34,836 bases of DNA, taken from contig NZ_BMPI01000100.1 of assembly GCF_014647515.1 (NCBI RefSeq), positions 1-34,836 of the forward strand. Reading direction: 5' to 3'. Each line of letters starts with the position of its first letter. Positions within the stretch are counted from its first letter, which is position 1. The notes beneath the pieces were generated by a model. It made no database searches. It worked only from the letters and a program-made list of their open reading frames with translations, and was not told the origin of the DNA. Origin of the DNA: Dactylosporangium sucinum (GTDB lineage Bacteria; Actinomycetota; Actinomycetes; Mycobacteriales; Micromonosporaceae). Made by a program: the position numbers and the translations under genes. Positions 17,074-24,586 of the stretch are shown here, one piece after another.

Positions 17074-18630
17074 GTGGATGACGGGCAGCTCCTGAACGGC
17101 CGCTACCGCCTTCTCACCCGGCTCGCCGAGGGCGGGTCGGCCGAGGTCTGGCGGGCACTCGACGAGATACTCGGGCGACCGGTCGCGGTGAAGGTCCTTG
17201 CCGCGCGGTACGCCGACGACCACGACCGCCGCCGGCGGATCCTGCGCGAGGCCCGTGCGGCCGCGCGCCTTTCGCACCCGAACGTCACGAACGTCCATGA
17301 CTACGGCGAGACGCCGGACCGCGAGCCGTTCGTGGTCATGGAGCTCCTCGACGGACCGACCCTGGCCGAGCGCCTCGCCGGCGGCCCGCTGCCGGCCGGG
17401 CCGGCCCTGCGGATCGGCGCCGAGATCGCGGCCGGTCTCGCCGCCGCACATGCTGCCGGTCTGGTACATCGGGATGTCAAGCCCGCCAATATCGTAATCA
17501 CCCCCGAAGCGGTAAAACTGGTCGATTTCGGAATCGCAGGCTTCACCGGCGAACACGGTGACCCCGATCCCGGCACGCCGATCCTCGGCACGCCCGCCTA
17601 TTTGGCCCCCGAGCGGCTGCTCAGCGACGATGTGACCACGGCCAGCGATGTGTACTCGTTCGGCGTCGTCCTCCACCGCACCCTTACCGGCCGCCTCCCG
17701 TGGGCCGCGGCGACGACCGAGGAACTGGTGGAGGCGCACGTCGAGCGGGCGCCCGAGCCGCTGCCGGAGCTGCCCGGCGTGCCGGCGGAGGTCGGTGACC
17801 TGGTCGCGGCCTGCCTGGCCAAGAGCCCGGCCGAGCGGCCGCTCGCCGTCGACGCCGCCGCCCTGCTGGCCGGGCTGGCGACCGAGCCGGCCGTCGGGCG
17901 GGCCGCCGTGGCCGCGCTCGGCGACCCGGACTGGAACGGCCCGACCCGGGCGGTCGGCATCTGGGTCGACCCGGGGCCGGACGGCGTCGCCGAGGAGTTC
18001 CACGACCGCCGCCGCATGCGCCTGGCCCTGGCGCTGTCGGTCGCCGCGGCCGTGCTCGTCGCCTCGTTCGCGCTCGGTCGCGACGCCGGCCCGCCGTTCG
18101 TCGAGGCGGGCCCGACGGCCGACCTGCCGACCGCCCTGGTCCCGGCCGAGCCGGCGACGCCGCCGAGCGAGGATCCGGGGGATGAGCCGGGCCCGTCGGC
18201 CGAGGCCGGCGGCGGCCAGCCGGTCAGCCGGGCCGGCGCCGAGGGTGACAACCGCCCGGGCAACGCGATCGTCGGCGACGACCCGGCCGCCGGGAACCCC
18301 GGCGACCCGGGCCCGAACCCGACGACGAACCCGCCGGCCAACCCGCCGACGACGGCGCCGGGTGCCGCGCCCACCACCCAGGCGCCGATCGTGCAGCCGA
18401 GCGAGGCGCCAGAGGTCACCGCCCGGCTCGGTACGCTCGGTGGTGTCGTCGTCGCCAGCTGTGTCGGCAGTACCGTTCGCATCCTCGACGTGTTGCCGGT
18501 GCTCGGCGCCGACCTGCTCAGCGTCGACCGCGGCCCGCGCCAGCAGGCCCGGGTCGAGCTCAACCTGGCCGGAGTGCGCCTCGGGGTGACCGTGGCCTGC
18601 CGGTCCGGCGCGCCGGCCGTCGTGGGCTGA
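17074..18630 (+). CDS. membrane serine/threonine protein kinase
   Basis: A 518-residue eukaryotic-type kinase. The glycine loop is LAEGGSAEVW (a variant of GxGxxG), with ATP-binding Lys40 (VAVKVL), catalytic Asp134 (HRDVKPAN), Asp151 (DFG), activation segment ending GTPAYLAPERL, and DVYSFGVVL. A juxtamembrane region, one membrane helix (about 316-335) and a Pro/Thr/Gly-rich external linker follow. A small C-terminal domain of about 60 residues contains two Cys (VVASCVGSTV, GVTVACRSG). It has no PASTA repeats. GTG 17074 is chosen over the frame's first start at 17029: homology begins NGRYRLL and a -10-like CAGACT (17061-17066) lies 7 nt upstream (leaderless). Its stop is 35 nt before the leuS promoter. 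Confidence 0.9.
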   Translation: MDDGQLLNGRYRLLTRLAEGGSAEVWRALDEILGRPVAVKVLAARYADDHDRRRRILREARAAARLSHPNVTNVHDYGETPDREPFVVMELLDGPTLAERLAGGPLPAGPALRIGAEIAAGLAAAHAAGLVHRDVKPANIVITPEAVKLVDFGIAGFTGEHGDPDPGTPILGTPAYLAPERLLSDDVTTASDVYSFGVVLHRTLTGRLPWAAATTEELVEAHVERAPEPLPELPGVPAEVGDLVAACLAKSPAERPLAVDAAALLAGLATEPAVGRAAVAALGDPDWNGPTRAVGIWVDPGPDGVAEEFHDRRRMRLALALSVAAAVLVASFALGRDAGPPFVEAGPTADLPTALVPAEPATPPSEDPGDEPGPSAEAGGGQPVSRAGAEGDNRPGNAIVGDDPAAGNPGDPGPNPTTNPPANPPTTAPGAAPTTQAPIVQPSEAPEVTARLGTLGGVVVASCVGSTVRILDVLPVLGADLLSVDRGPRQQARVELNLAGVRLGVTVACRSGAPAVVG

Positions 18631-18664
18631 GGAAACACGGGAGGGACGTTCGGCCACCCTGGGG

Positions 18665-18677
18665 TACACTCGCTGCT
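18665..18677 (+). promoter_or_regulatory. promoter of the leuS leader
   Basis: TACACT (18665-18670) is followed after 7 nt by ATG 18678, so the transcript probably starts at the leader-peptide ATG. No good -35 is seen at 17 nt spacing. Confidence 0.55.
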
Positions 18678-18719
18678 ATGACGACCCCGGCGGTCCGGCT
18701 TCTTAGTGAGCCGTGCTGA
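18678..18719 (+). CDS. leuS leader peptide MTTPAVRLLSEPC
   Basis: A 13-codon frame, ATG 18678 to TGA 18717-18719, sits between a -10 element and an intrinsic terminator. Codons 8 and 9 are CTT CTT, two consecutive leucine codons of a type that is rare in such GC-rich DNA. Position, size and codon content fit an attenuation leader peptide: a ribosome short of charged leucine tRNA would stall here. It is too short for routine gene calling. Confidence 0.75.
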   Translation: MTTPAVRLLSEPC

Positions 18720-18768
18720 CGCACCAGCTGCGACGGCACGGCGACCCCTCCTGCGTGAGGGGTTTTTT
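18710..18768 (+). promoter_or_regulatory. transcription attenuator of leuS
   Basis: Folds by hand: (a) stem 18710-18716 with 18736-18742 (GCCGTGC/GCACGGC) plus inner CGCA/TGCG; (b) terminator ACCCCTC 18744-18750 with GAGGGGT 18757-18763, 6-nt loop, then a run of six T (18763-18768); (c) antiterminator 18716-18723 with 18752-18759, 7 of 8 pairs, excluding both (a) and (b). A ribosome stalled at CTT CTT would cover the 5' arm of (a) and allow (c). One finishing at the stop codon would cover the 5' arm of (c) and allow the terminator. Confidence 0.75.
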
Positions 18769-18819
18769 CATGCCCGGAGAATGCTGTGGGGAATCCCGAG
18801 ACCTGAGGTGGCGACAGTC

Positions 18820-21666
18820 ATGAGCGAGGCAGTGACCGACGGAGCGGTCGACATCCCGCCGTACCGCTATACCGCGGCGATGGCGGGCGACATCGAGGCG
18901 TGCTGGCAGGACTACTGGTCCGAGCACGGCACGTTCCACGCGCCGAACCCGACCGGCCCGCTCAGCGACCCCGCCCACCCGCGCGCCGGCGCCCCGAAGA
19001 TGTACGTGATGGACATGTTCCCCTACCCGTCGGGCTCCGGCCTGCACGTGGGGCACCCGCTGGGGTACATCGGCACCGACTGCTACACGCGGTACTTCCG
19101 GATGGCCGGCTACAACGTGCTGCATCCGATGGGCTTTGACGCGTTCGGCCTGCCGGCCGAGCAGTACGCGGTGCAGACGGGCACGCACCCGCGCACCACG
19201 ACCGAGGCCAACATCGAGCGGTACCGCGGCCAGCTGCGCCGCCTGGGCCTGGCCTACGACGACCGGCGCAGCGTCGCGACCACCGACACCGAGTTCTACC
19301 ACTGGACCCAGTGGATCTTCCTGCAGATCTTCAACTCGTGGTTCGACGCCGACCGGCAGCAGGCACGCCCGATCGCCGAGCTGGTCGAGGAGTTCAAGGC
19401 CGGCACGCGGGCGACGCCCGACGGCCGCGCGTGGGCCGACCTGAGCCCGGTCGAGCGCAGGCAGGCCGTCGACGACCACCGCCTGGCCTACATCTCCGAG
19501 GCGCCGGTCAACTGGTGCCCCGGCCTGGGCACCGTGCTGGCCAACGAGGAGGTCACCCCGGACGGGCGCAGCGAGCGGGGCAACTTCCCGGTCTTCAAGC
19601 GCAACCTGCGCCAGTGGATGATGCGGATCACCGCCTACGGCGACCGGCTGCTGGACGACCTGGACCGGCTGGACTGGCCGGAGAAGGTCAAGACCATGCA
19701 GCGCAACTGGATCGGCCGGTCGCGCGGCGCGCACATCGACTTCCCGACCGGGGCGGGTGAGCCGATCCGGGTGTTCACCACCCGGCCCGACACGCTGTTC
19801 GGCGCGACGTACATGGTGCTGGCGCCGGAGCACGAACTGGTGGACGCGATCGTGCCGGCGGCGTGGCCCGACGGCACCGCCAACGCCCACTGGACCGGGG
19901 GCAAGGCCACGCCCGCCGAGGCGGTCGCCGCCTACCGCGCCTTCGCGGCGGGCAAGACCGACGTCGAGCGGCAGGCCGACGCCAAGGAGAAGACCGGCGT
20001 CTTCACCGGCGCCTACGCGACCAACCCGGTCACCGGCGCGCAGATCCCGATCTTCATCGCCGACTACGTGCTGGCCGGCTACGGCACCGGCGCGATCATG
20101 GCGGTGCCCGGCCAGGACGAGCGCGACTGGGAGTTCGCCGAGGTCTACGACCTGCCCATCATCCGCACCGTGCAGCCTTCCGCGGACTTCCCGGCGGACG
20201 GCAAGGCGTTCACCGGCGAGGGGCCGGCCGTCAACTCGGGCTTCCTGGACGGGCTGGGCATCGCCGACGCCAAGGCGAAGATCATCGACTGGCTGGAGGC
20301 CAACGGCCACGGCCAGGGCGCGATCACCTACCGGCTGCGCGACTGGCTGTTCAGCCGCCAGCGGTACTGGGGCGAGCCGTTCCCGATCGTCTACGACGAG
20401 ACCGGGATGCCGGTCGCGGTGCCCGAGTCGCTGCTGCCGGTGACCCTGCCGGACGTCGAGGACTTCTCGCCGCGCACGTTCGACGTCGACGACGCCGACT
20501 CGATGCCCGAGACGCCGCTGTCGCGCGCGAAGGAGTGGGTCGAGGTCACGCTGGACCTGGGCGACGGGCCGCGGACGTACACCCGCGAGACCAACGTGAT
20601 GCCGCAGTGGGCCGGCTCGTCGTGGTACGAGCTGCGCTACCTGGACCCGTCCAACCCGGCGAAGCTGGTCGACCCGGCCAACGAGCGATACTGGATGGGC
20701 CCGCAGCGCGACGGCGACGTCGGCGGCGTCGACCTGTACGTCGGCGGCGTCGAGCACGCGGTGCTGCACCTGCTGTACGCGCGGTTCTGGCACAAGGTGC
20801 TGTTCGACCTGGGCCACGTGTCCTCGGAGGAGCCGTTCCGGCGGCTGTTCAACCAGGGCTACATCCAGGCCTACGCCTACAAGGACGCCCGCGGCGTCTA
20901 CGTCGAGGCGGAAAGGGTCGAGGAGCGGCAGGCCGGCAAGTACTTCTACGGCTCCGTCGAGGTCCAGCGCGAGTACGGCAAGATGGGCAAGTCGCTGAAG
21001 AACGTCGTCACGCCCGACGAGATGTGCGAGCGGTACGGCGCCGACACGTTCCGCGTCTACGAGATGTCGATGGGCCCGCTGGACGTCTCCCGCCCGTGGG
21101 AGACCCGGGCGGTCGTCGGCGCGCACCGCTTCCTGCAGCGCGTCTGGCGGCTGTTCGTCGACGAGCAGACCGACGGCCTGCGCGTGGTCGACGCCCCGGT
21201 CGACGACGAGACCCGGCGGCTGCTGCACCGGGTGATCGACGGCGTGCGGGTCGACATCGAGGAGATGCGCTTCAACACGGCGATCGCCAAGCTGATCGAG
21301 CTGACCAACCGCGTCACCCAGGTCTCGGCCGAGGGCACGCCGCGCGAGGTGGCCGACCCGCTGGTGCGGATGGCCGCGCCGTTCGCCCCGCACCTGGCCG
21401 AGGAGCTGTGGCAGCGGCTGGGCAACGAGTCCTCGATCACCTACGCCGACTTCCCGGTGGCCGACCCGGCGTTCCTGGTCGCCGAGTCGGTGACCTACCC
21501 GGTGCAGGTCAACGGCAAGGTCCGCGGCAAGATCGAGATCGCGGCGGACGCGGCGGAGGATGCGGTACGGGCGGCGGCGCTGGAGGCCGTCGAGTCGCAC
21601 CTGGCGGGCAAGGCGCCCAAGAAGGTCATCGTCGTCGCCGGCCGGATGGTCTCGGTCGTCGTCTGA
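18820..21666 (+). CDS. leuS: leucyl-tRNA synthetase
   Basis: A 948-residue class Ia synthetase charging tRNA-Leu. The HIGH-type motif is HVGH (76-79) in PYPSGSGLHVGHPLGY, and the KMSKS-type motif is KMGKS (721-725). The connective editing domain includes TTRPDTLFGATYMVLAPEHELV and YGTGAIMAVPGQDERDWEFA. The C-terminus is YPVQVNGKVRGKIEIAADA...KKVIVVAGRMVSVVV, and length is normal for actinobacteria. ATG 18820 is chosen because the GAGGTGG region lies about 9 nt upstream and the family N-terminus (PPYRYTAAMAGDIEACWQDYW) follows. The frame's upstream start at 18706 lies inside the attenuator and is rejected. Expression is likely controlled by the leader described above. Confidence 0.97.
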   Translation: MSEAVTDGAVDIPPYRYTAAMAGDIEACWQDYWSEHGTFHAPNPTGPLSDPAHPRAGAPKMYVMDMFPYPSGSGLHVGHPLGYIGTDCYTRYFRMAGYNVLHPMGFDAFGLPAEQYAVQTGTHPRTTTEANIERYRGQLRRLGLAYDDRRSVATTDTEFYHWTQWIFLQIFNSWFDADRQQARPIAELVEEFKAGTRATPDGRAWADLSPVERRQAVDDHRLAYISEAPVNWCPGLGTVLANEEVTPDGRSERGNFPVFKRNLRQWMMRITAYGDRLLDDLDRLDWPEKVKTMQRNWIGRSRGAHIDFPTGAGEPIRVFTTRPDTLFGATYMVLAPEHELVDAIVPAAWPDGTANAHWTGGKATPAEAVAAYRAFAAGKTDVERQADAKEKTGVFTGAYATNPVTGAQIPIFIADYVLAGYGTGAIMAVPGQDERDWEFAEVYDLPIIRTVQPSADFPADGKAFTGEGPAVNSGFLDGLGIADAKAKIIDWLEANGHGQGAITYRLRDWLFSRQRYWGEPFPIVYDETGMPVAVPESLLPVTLPDVEDFSPRTFDVDDADSMPETPLSRAKEWVEVTLDLGDGPRTYTRETNVMPQWAGSSWYELRYLDPSNPAKLVDPANERYWMGPQRDGDVGGVDLYVGGVEHAVLHLLYARFWHKVLFDLGHVSSEEPFRRLFNQGYIQAYAYKDARGVYVEAERVEERQAGKYFYGSVEVQREYGKMGKSLKNVVTPDEMCERYGADTFRVYEMSMGPLDVSRPWETRAVVGAHRFLQRVWRLFVDEQTDGLRVVDAPVDDETRRLLHRVIDGVRVDIEEMRFNTAIAKLIELTNRVTQVSAEGTPREVADPLVRMAAPFAPHLAEELWQRLGNESSITYADFPVADPAFLVAESVTYPVQVNGKVRGKIEIAADAAEDAVRAAALEAVESHLAGKAPKKVIVVAGRMVSVVV

Positions 21667-21671
21667 CGCGC

Positions 21672-21751
21672 TGTCCACGCGAGGGGACGGCCCCCGCCCT
21701 TCCGCGTGGACAGCCCGTCCACGCGAAGGGGCGGCCCCCGCCCTTCCGCGT
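21672..21751. terminator. two tandem hairpins after leuS
   Basis: Unit 1 is TGTCCACGCG (21672-21681) pairing with 21703-21712, perfect over 10 bp. Unit 2 begins 44 bp later at 21717 and repeats nearly the same sequence (GGCCCCCGCCCTTCCGCGT common to both). Unit 2 runs straight into the larger palindrome at 21747. They probably terminate leuS against the convergent gatD gene. Confidence 0.65.
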
Positions 21752-21828
21752 CGATCTTGCAGTTGTGGTGCCTGACAAACCCGGGCATTGCGGGAGTGTC
21801 GCGGCACCACAGGTGCAAGATCGACGCG
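21747..21828. repeat. large palindromic intergenic element
   Basis: Arms of 26 nt (21747-21772 and 21803-21828) pair at 24 of 26 positions; the arm starts CGCGTCGATCTTGCA and ends TGTGGTGCC. The loop is 30 nt. It lies between the stops of leuS and gatD. From memory, palindromes containing GTCGATCTTGCA are common between genes in Micromonosporaceae, so this is probably one member of a dispersed family. It is not an obvious insertion sequence and carries no gene. Confidence 0.75.
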
Positions 21829-21839
21829 GAGCGGGAGGG

Positions 21840-22547
21840 TCAGCGGACCGCGGACAGGCGCTCCTCGCGGAGCTTGGTCGGCCAGCGGTCGTCGATCGGC
21901 TCCAGCTGCAGGCCCGTGGCCCAGCGGATCAGCAGGTCGGCGATCGCGGGGTTGCGGGCCAGCGCGGGGCCGTGCGAGTACGTGCCCAGGACCCGGCCCT
22001 TCCAGGCGCCCTCCGACGCGCCGTCGTTGCCGATGCCCGTGGTCACCCGGGCGAGCGGGCGCACGCCCGGGCCCAGGTGGGTGCGGCCGCCGTGGTTCTC
22101 GAAGCCGGTCAGCATCGGCAGGCCCAGCATCGGGTCGACCTCGCCGGCCAGCTCGCCGACCGCCCGGGTCTCGCCCCGGTCCGACGTGATGTCGAGCAGC
22201 CCCAGGCCGGGGCATTTGGTGCCCTTCGCGAAGAACGCGTGGCCCATCAGCTGGTAGCCGGCGCAGACCGAGAAGACGGTCGCGCCGCGCTCGACGGCCC
22301 GGTGCAGGCCGCCGTCGGCGATGAGCCGCTGCGCGGCCAGGGCCTGCGGGCCGTCCTCGCCGCCGCCGATGAGGTACACGTCGCCGTCGGCCGGCACCGG
22401 CTGGTCGGCCCGGACCTCGGCGCACTCGACCGGCAGGCCGCGCAGGTCGGCGCGGCGGGCCAGGATGAGCAGGTTGCCCCGGTCGCCGTAGGTCGACAGC
22501 AGATCCGGGTACAGCCAGATGATGCGCAGGTGGGACTCAGTTGACAC
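21840..22547 (-). CDS. gatD: lipid II isoglutaminyl synthase, glutaminase subunit GatD
   Basis: A 235-residue CobB/CobQ-type glutamine amidotransferase. It releases ammonia from glutamine for MurT, which amidates the D-Glu of the lipid II stem peptide. The start IIWLYPDLLSTYGDRGN is characteristic. The nucleophile is Cys95 (VFSVCAGYQLMG) and the catalytic His is His192 (GTYSHGPALARNP). The YLIGGGEDGPQ segment is conserved. It overlaps murT by 11 nt at its start, so the two subunits are coupled, as expected for a complex. Confidence 0.93.
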   Translation of the reverse strand: MSTESHLRIIWLYPDLLSTYGDRGNLLILARRADLRGLPVECAEVRADQPVPADGDVYLIGGGEDGPQALAAQRLIADGGLHRAVERGATVFSVCAGYQLMGHAFFAKGTKCPGLGLLDITSDRGETRAVGELAGEVDPMLGLPMLTGFENHGGRTHLGPGVRPLARVTTGIGNDGASEGAWKGRVLGTYSHGPALARNPAIADLLIRWATGLQLEPIDDRWPTKLREERLSAVR

Positions 22548-23781
22548 GGTCCAGCTCCGCTCGGATGTCCTGGAATGCGGTGTAGTTGGCGATGACCTCC
22601 AGACGCCCCGGCGGCACCAGGGACAGCGCCTGCCCGAACGACTTCACGTGCTCGAACGGCACCTCGTTGACCTCGAGGCGCACGGCGAGGTCCATCGCCC
22701 GGTCGCCGGTGACCAGCACGCGCCGGCCGCGCAGCGGGGAGAAGTCGACGTCGTAGAGCCAGGAGGTGTCCAGGCCGTCGGGGTCCCGCGCGTTGATCGA
22801 CAGCAGGGTCGGCACGTCCTCGGCCATGTCGAAGGCCTCCAGCCAGCCGGCCGGGTTCTTCGACAGCAGCAGCCGGATCGTGCGCCCGTCGCGCACGACG
22901 GTCGCGTAGCGCCCGGCGATCGAGGCGACCTTGGCCAGCTCCGGCGCGCCCTTGGCCGGCGGCACGCCGAACTGGGCGGCCACGGCCAGCGCGGTCGCCG
23001 CGTTCGCGCGGTTGACCCGGCCGGGCAGCTGGAGCTCGATGTGATGGTACTGACCGGTGTTGTCCACGACGCCGTCGCCGCTGATCGACCAGTGGGGGAT
23101 CGGCCTCGTCAGGTTGCCCTGGACGCACGCCCACTGCTCGCCGTTGCGCTCGATCGACGCGCCGCACTCCGGGCAGACCCACGAGTCGTCGTGGAAGCGC
23201 TGGCCGGCCGCGACCCAGGTCACCGGGGTGCCCTGGGCGACGGCCTTGCCCGCGGCCCACACGACCATCGGGTCGTCGGCGTTGGCCACGAGGTGCAGGC
23301 TGCGGCCGGGCAGCGCGTCGCGCCAGAGGGCCGCCATCATGGCGACCTCCTTGGCCCGGTCGAGCTGGTCGCGGCTGAGGTTGAGCAGCGCGACGACCCG
23401 CGGCTTGGTCTGGTCGAGCACCTGCTTAAGGTAGTGCTCGTCGACCTCCAGCACGGCATACGGCGTGGCGCCGGCCTTGGCCAGCGCCGACGTGTGGCCG
23501 GTCGGCATGTTGGCGCCCAGGCTGTTCGTGGCCACGTCACCGAGCACGCCCATCGCGGCGGCCGTCAGCCGGGTGGTGGTGGTCTTGCCGTTGGTGCCGG
23601 AGATGAGCGCGATCTCGCGACCCGCCGCCAGCTCGGCGAGCAGGTTCGGGTCGATCATCAGGCCGATCCGGCCGCCGATGACCGAACCGTCCCCCCGGCC
23701 GGTGGCGCGGGACAGCGCGGCCGCGCCGCGCGATAGTGAACTGGCGAGCTTGGCCCGCATCGGCAGCTTGTTGTCCGTCAT
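22537..23781 (-). CDS. murT: lipid II isoglutaminyl synthase, ligase subunit MurT
   Basis: A 414-residue Mur-ligase-fold protein. The ATP loop is SGTNGKTTTT (61-70), followed by VLEVDEHYL and LLNLSRDQLDR, and the C-terminal MurT domain (LVTGDRAMDLAVRLEV). It has the inserted zinc-ribbon region, but only three cysteines are present: Cys203, Cys206 (CPEC) and Cys219 (WACVQG). Gly222 stands where the fourth is expected. ATG 23781 has a purine-rich GGAAGCGAG upstream. A TAGGGT -10 lies about 30 nt before the start. It works with GatD to amidate D-Glu at position 2 of the peptidoglycan stem, close to the division cluster that makes the substrate. Confidence 0.93.
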   Translation of the reverse strand: MTDNKLPMRAKLASSLSRGAAALSRATGRGDGSVIGGRIGLMIDPNLLAELAAGREIALISGTNGKTTTTRLTAAAMGVLGDVATNSLGANMPTGHTSALAKAGATPYAVLEVDEHYLKQVLDQTKPRVVALLNLSRDQLDRAKEVAMMAALWRDALPGRSLHLVANADDPMVVWAAGKAVAQGTPVTWVAAGQRFHDDSWVCPECGASIERNGEQWACVQGNLTRPIPHWSISGDGVVDNTGQYHHIELQLPGRVNRANAATALAVAAQFGVPPAKGAPELAKVASIAGRYATVVRDGRTIRLLLSKNPAGWLEAFDMAEDVPTLLSINARDPDGLDTSWLYDVDFSPLRGRRVLVTGDRAMDLAVRLEVNEVPFEHVKSFGQALSLVPPGRLEVIANYTAFQDIRAELDRVN

Positions 23782-23810
23782 CTCGCTTCCACGGTGTTCG
23801 GGATGCGCTG

Positions 23811-23816
23811 ACCCTA
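23811..23816 (-). promoter_or_regulatory. -10 element of murT-gatD
   Basis: TAGGGT on the minus strand (complement of 23811-23816) would start transcription about 24 nt before murT ATG 23781. It is the same hexamer as at 6843 and 29279. The -35 region would fall in the first hairpin of the repeat array. Confidence 0.4.
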
Positions 23817-23823
23817 CCTGTTT

Positions 23824-24275
23824 CTAGCTCCGCGGGCTTCGCCCGCGGTCTTGTGGGGGGTTCCCACCCCACACCCCCCATGCGTCGCTGCGCGACGCAC
23901 TTCTTGGCTTCGCGGGGGTCGCGGTTTCCGACCTTGCGGCCCTATGGGCTGTCTCTAGCTCCGCGGGCTTCGCCCTCGGTCATGTGAGGGGGTTCCCACC
24001 CCACACCCCCCATGCGTCGCTGCGCGACGCACTTCTTGGCTTCGCGAGGGGCGCGGTTCCTGCTCTTGCGGCCCTATGGGCTGTTGCTAGCTCGACGGGC
24101 TTCGCCGGCGGTCTTGTGTGTGGGTGGGTCCACCCCATACCCCCCATGCGTCGCTGCGCGACGCACTTTGGCTTCGCTCTTGTTAGCTCCGTGGCTTCGT
24201 CTGCGGTCTTGTGTGTGGGTCCCACCCCGCGCCGCTATGCGTCGCTGCGCGGCGGGGTTGCTGGCTTGCGGGGTC
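23824..24275. repeat. tandem array of ~131-bp hairpin-rich repeats
   Basis: Copies begin at 23824, 23955, 24087 and 24183 with CTAGCTC or TTAGCTC (periods 131, 132, then 96 because copy 3 lacks its 3' part). Each contains a GC hairpin closed by TTC (copy 1: CCGCGGGC-TTC-GCCCGCGG), a GTTCCCACCCC-type block, and TGCGTCGC-TGC-GCGACGCA. Full copies end CTTGCGGCCCTATGGGCTG. Frames in all directions are open through the array only because of the repeats. This array occupies most of the ~800-bp gene-free gap between murT and mraZ. Confidence 0.85.
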
Positions 24276-24291
24276 CTCCACTTTCCTCCAC
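24276..24291 (-). promoter_or_regulatory. upstream inverted pair of MraZ-type repeats
   Basis: On the minus strand two GTGGAG hexamers (complements of 24276-24281 and 24286-24291) have exactly 10-bp period, the same repeat and spacing as at the mraZ promoter but facing the other way. A further single copy is at 24412-24417. The pair is about 200 bp upstream of the mraZ promoter. It could be an auxiliary MraZ site; this is inference. Confidence 0.45.
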
Positions 24292-24327
24292 GCCGGGCGC
24301 GGCGGCGCGGCGATCGGCCCCAGCTAT

Positions 24328-24345
24328 CGCCCTCGTGGGCGTTTT
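24328..24345 (+). terminator. small intrinsic terminator with no gene upstream
   Basis: CGCCC-TCGT-GGGCG (24328-24341) is followed by TTTT, and another GGGGGTTTT follows soon after. It lies after the repeat array and before the mraZ promoter. It could stop transcription coming out of the array or insulate mraZ. Confidence 0.45.
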
Positions 24346-24483
24346 GCGGGGGTTTTAGGCGCCGCTACACCTCCGAATTCACCCGTTGGCCGATCGGTCA
24401 CCCTCGGCGTCCTCCACCCGGCCCCACCCCGTTTGACGTGGGAATTCTTCACGCACACCGATGTCACCTCCCGTGGTTTTCCG

Positions 24484-24515
24484 TTGACGGTGGAGGGAAG
24501 TGGAGTACAGTGGAG
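24484..24515 (+). promoter_or_regulatory. mraZ promoter with three MraZ-type direct repeats
   Basis: TTGACG (24484-24489), 16 nt, TACAGT (24506-24511) form a sigma-A promoter. Three GTGGAG repeats at 24490, 24500 and 24510 are spaced exactly 10 bp apart and cover the spacer and -10. MraZ is known to repress its own operon by binding short direct repeats with about 10-bp period, so this is very likely its operator. The untranslated leader to mraZ would be about 70 nt. Confidence 0.8.
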
Positions 24516-24586
24516 CGCGATGGCGGAGCCGGGGGGCTCGGCCGGCCCCGGGGGGACCGTTCGCGGTGGGAAGGGGTGGATGCCGC

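Noticed and set aside
18706..18819. N-terminal extension of LeuRS starting at GTG 18706
   Set aside because: The extension would be encoded by the attenuator hairpins and terminator; homology and an RBS support ATG 18820.
18678..18819. T-box riboswitch upstream of leuS
   Set aside because: There is no AGGGTGG-type T-box sequence or specifier-loop architecture; the leader is too short and instead encodes a Leu-containing peptide.
23824..24275. CRISPR array
   Set aside because: The repeats are ~131 bp with no distinct short repeat/unique spacer pattern, and no cas genes are present.
23824..24360. Protein genes in the repeat array (for example frames 23984-24358 and 23980-24225 on the minus strand)
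   Set aside because: The frames are translations of the tandem hairpin repeats, exist on both strands, lack RBSs and show no domain.
17074..24586. leuS and murT-gatD as a horizontally acquired block inserted near the division cluster
   Set aside because: GC content and codon use are like the flanks and no integrase, attachment repeats or transposase is present; a normal lineage arrangement is simpler.
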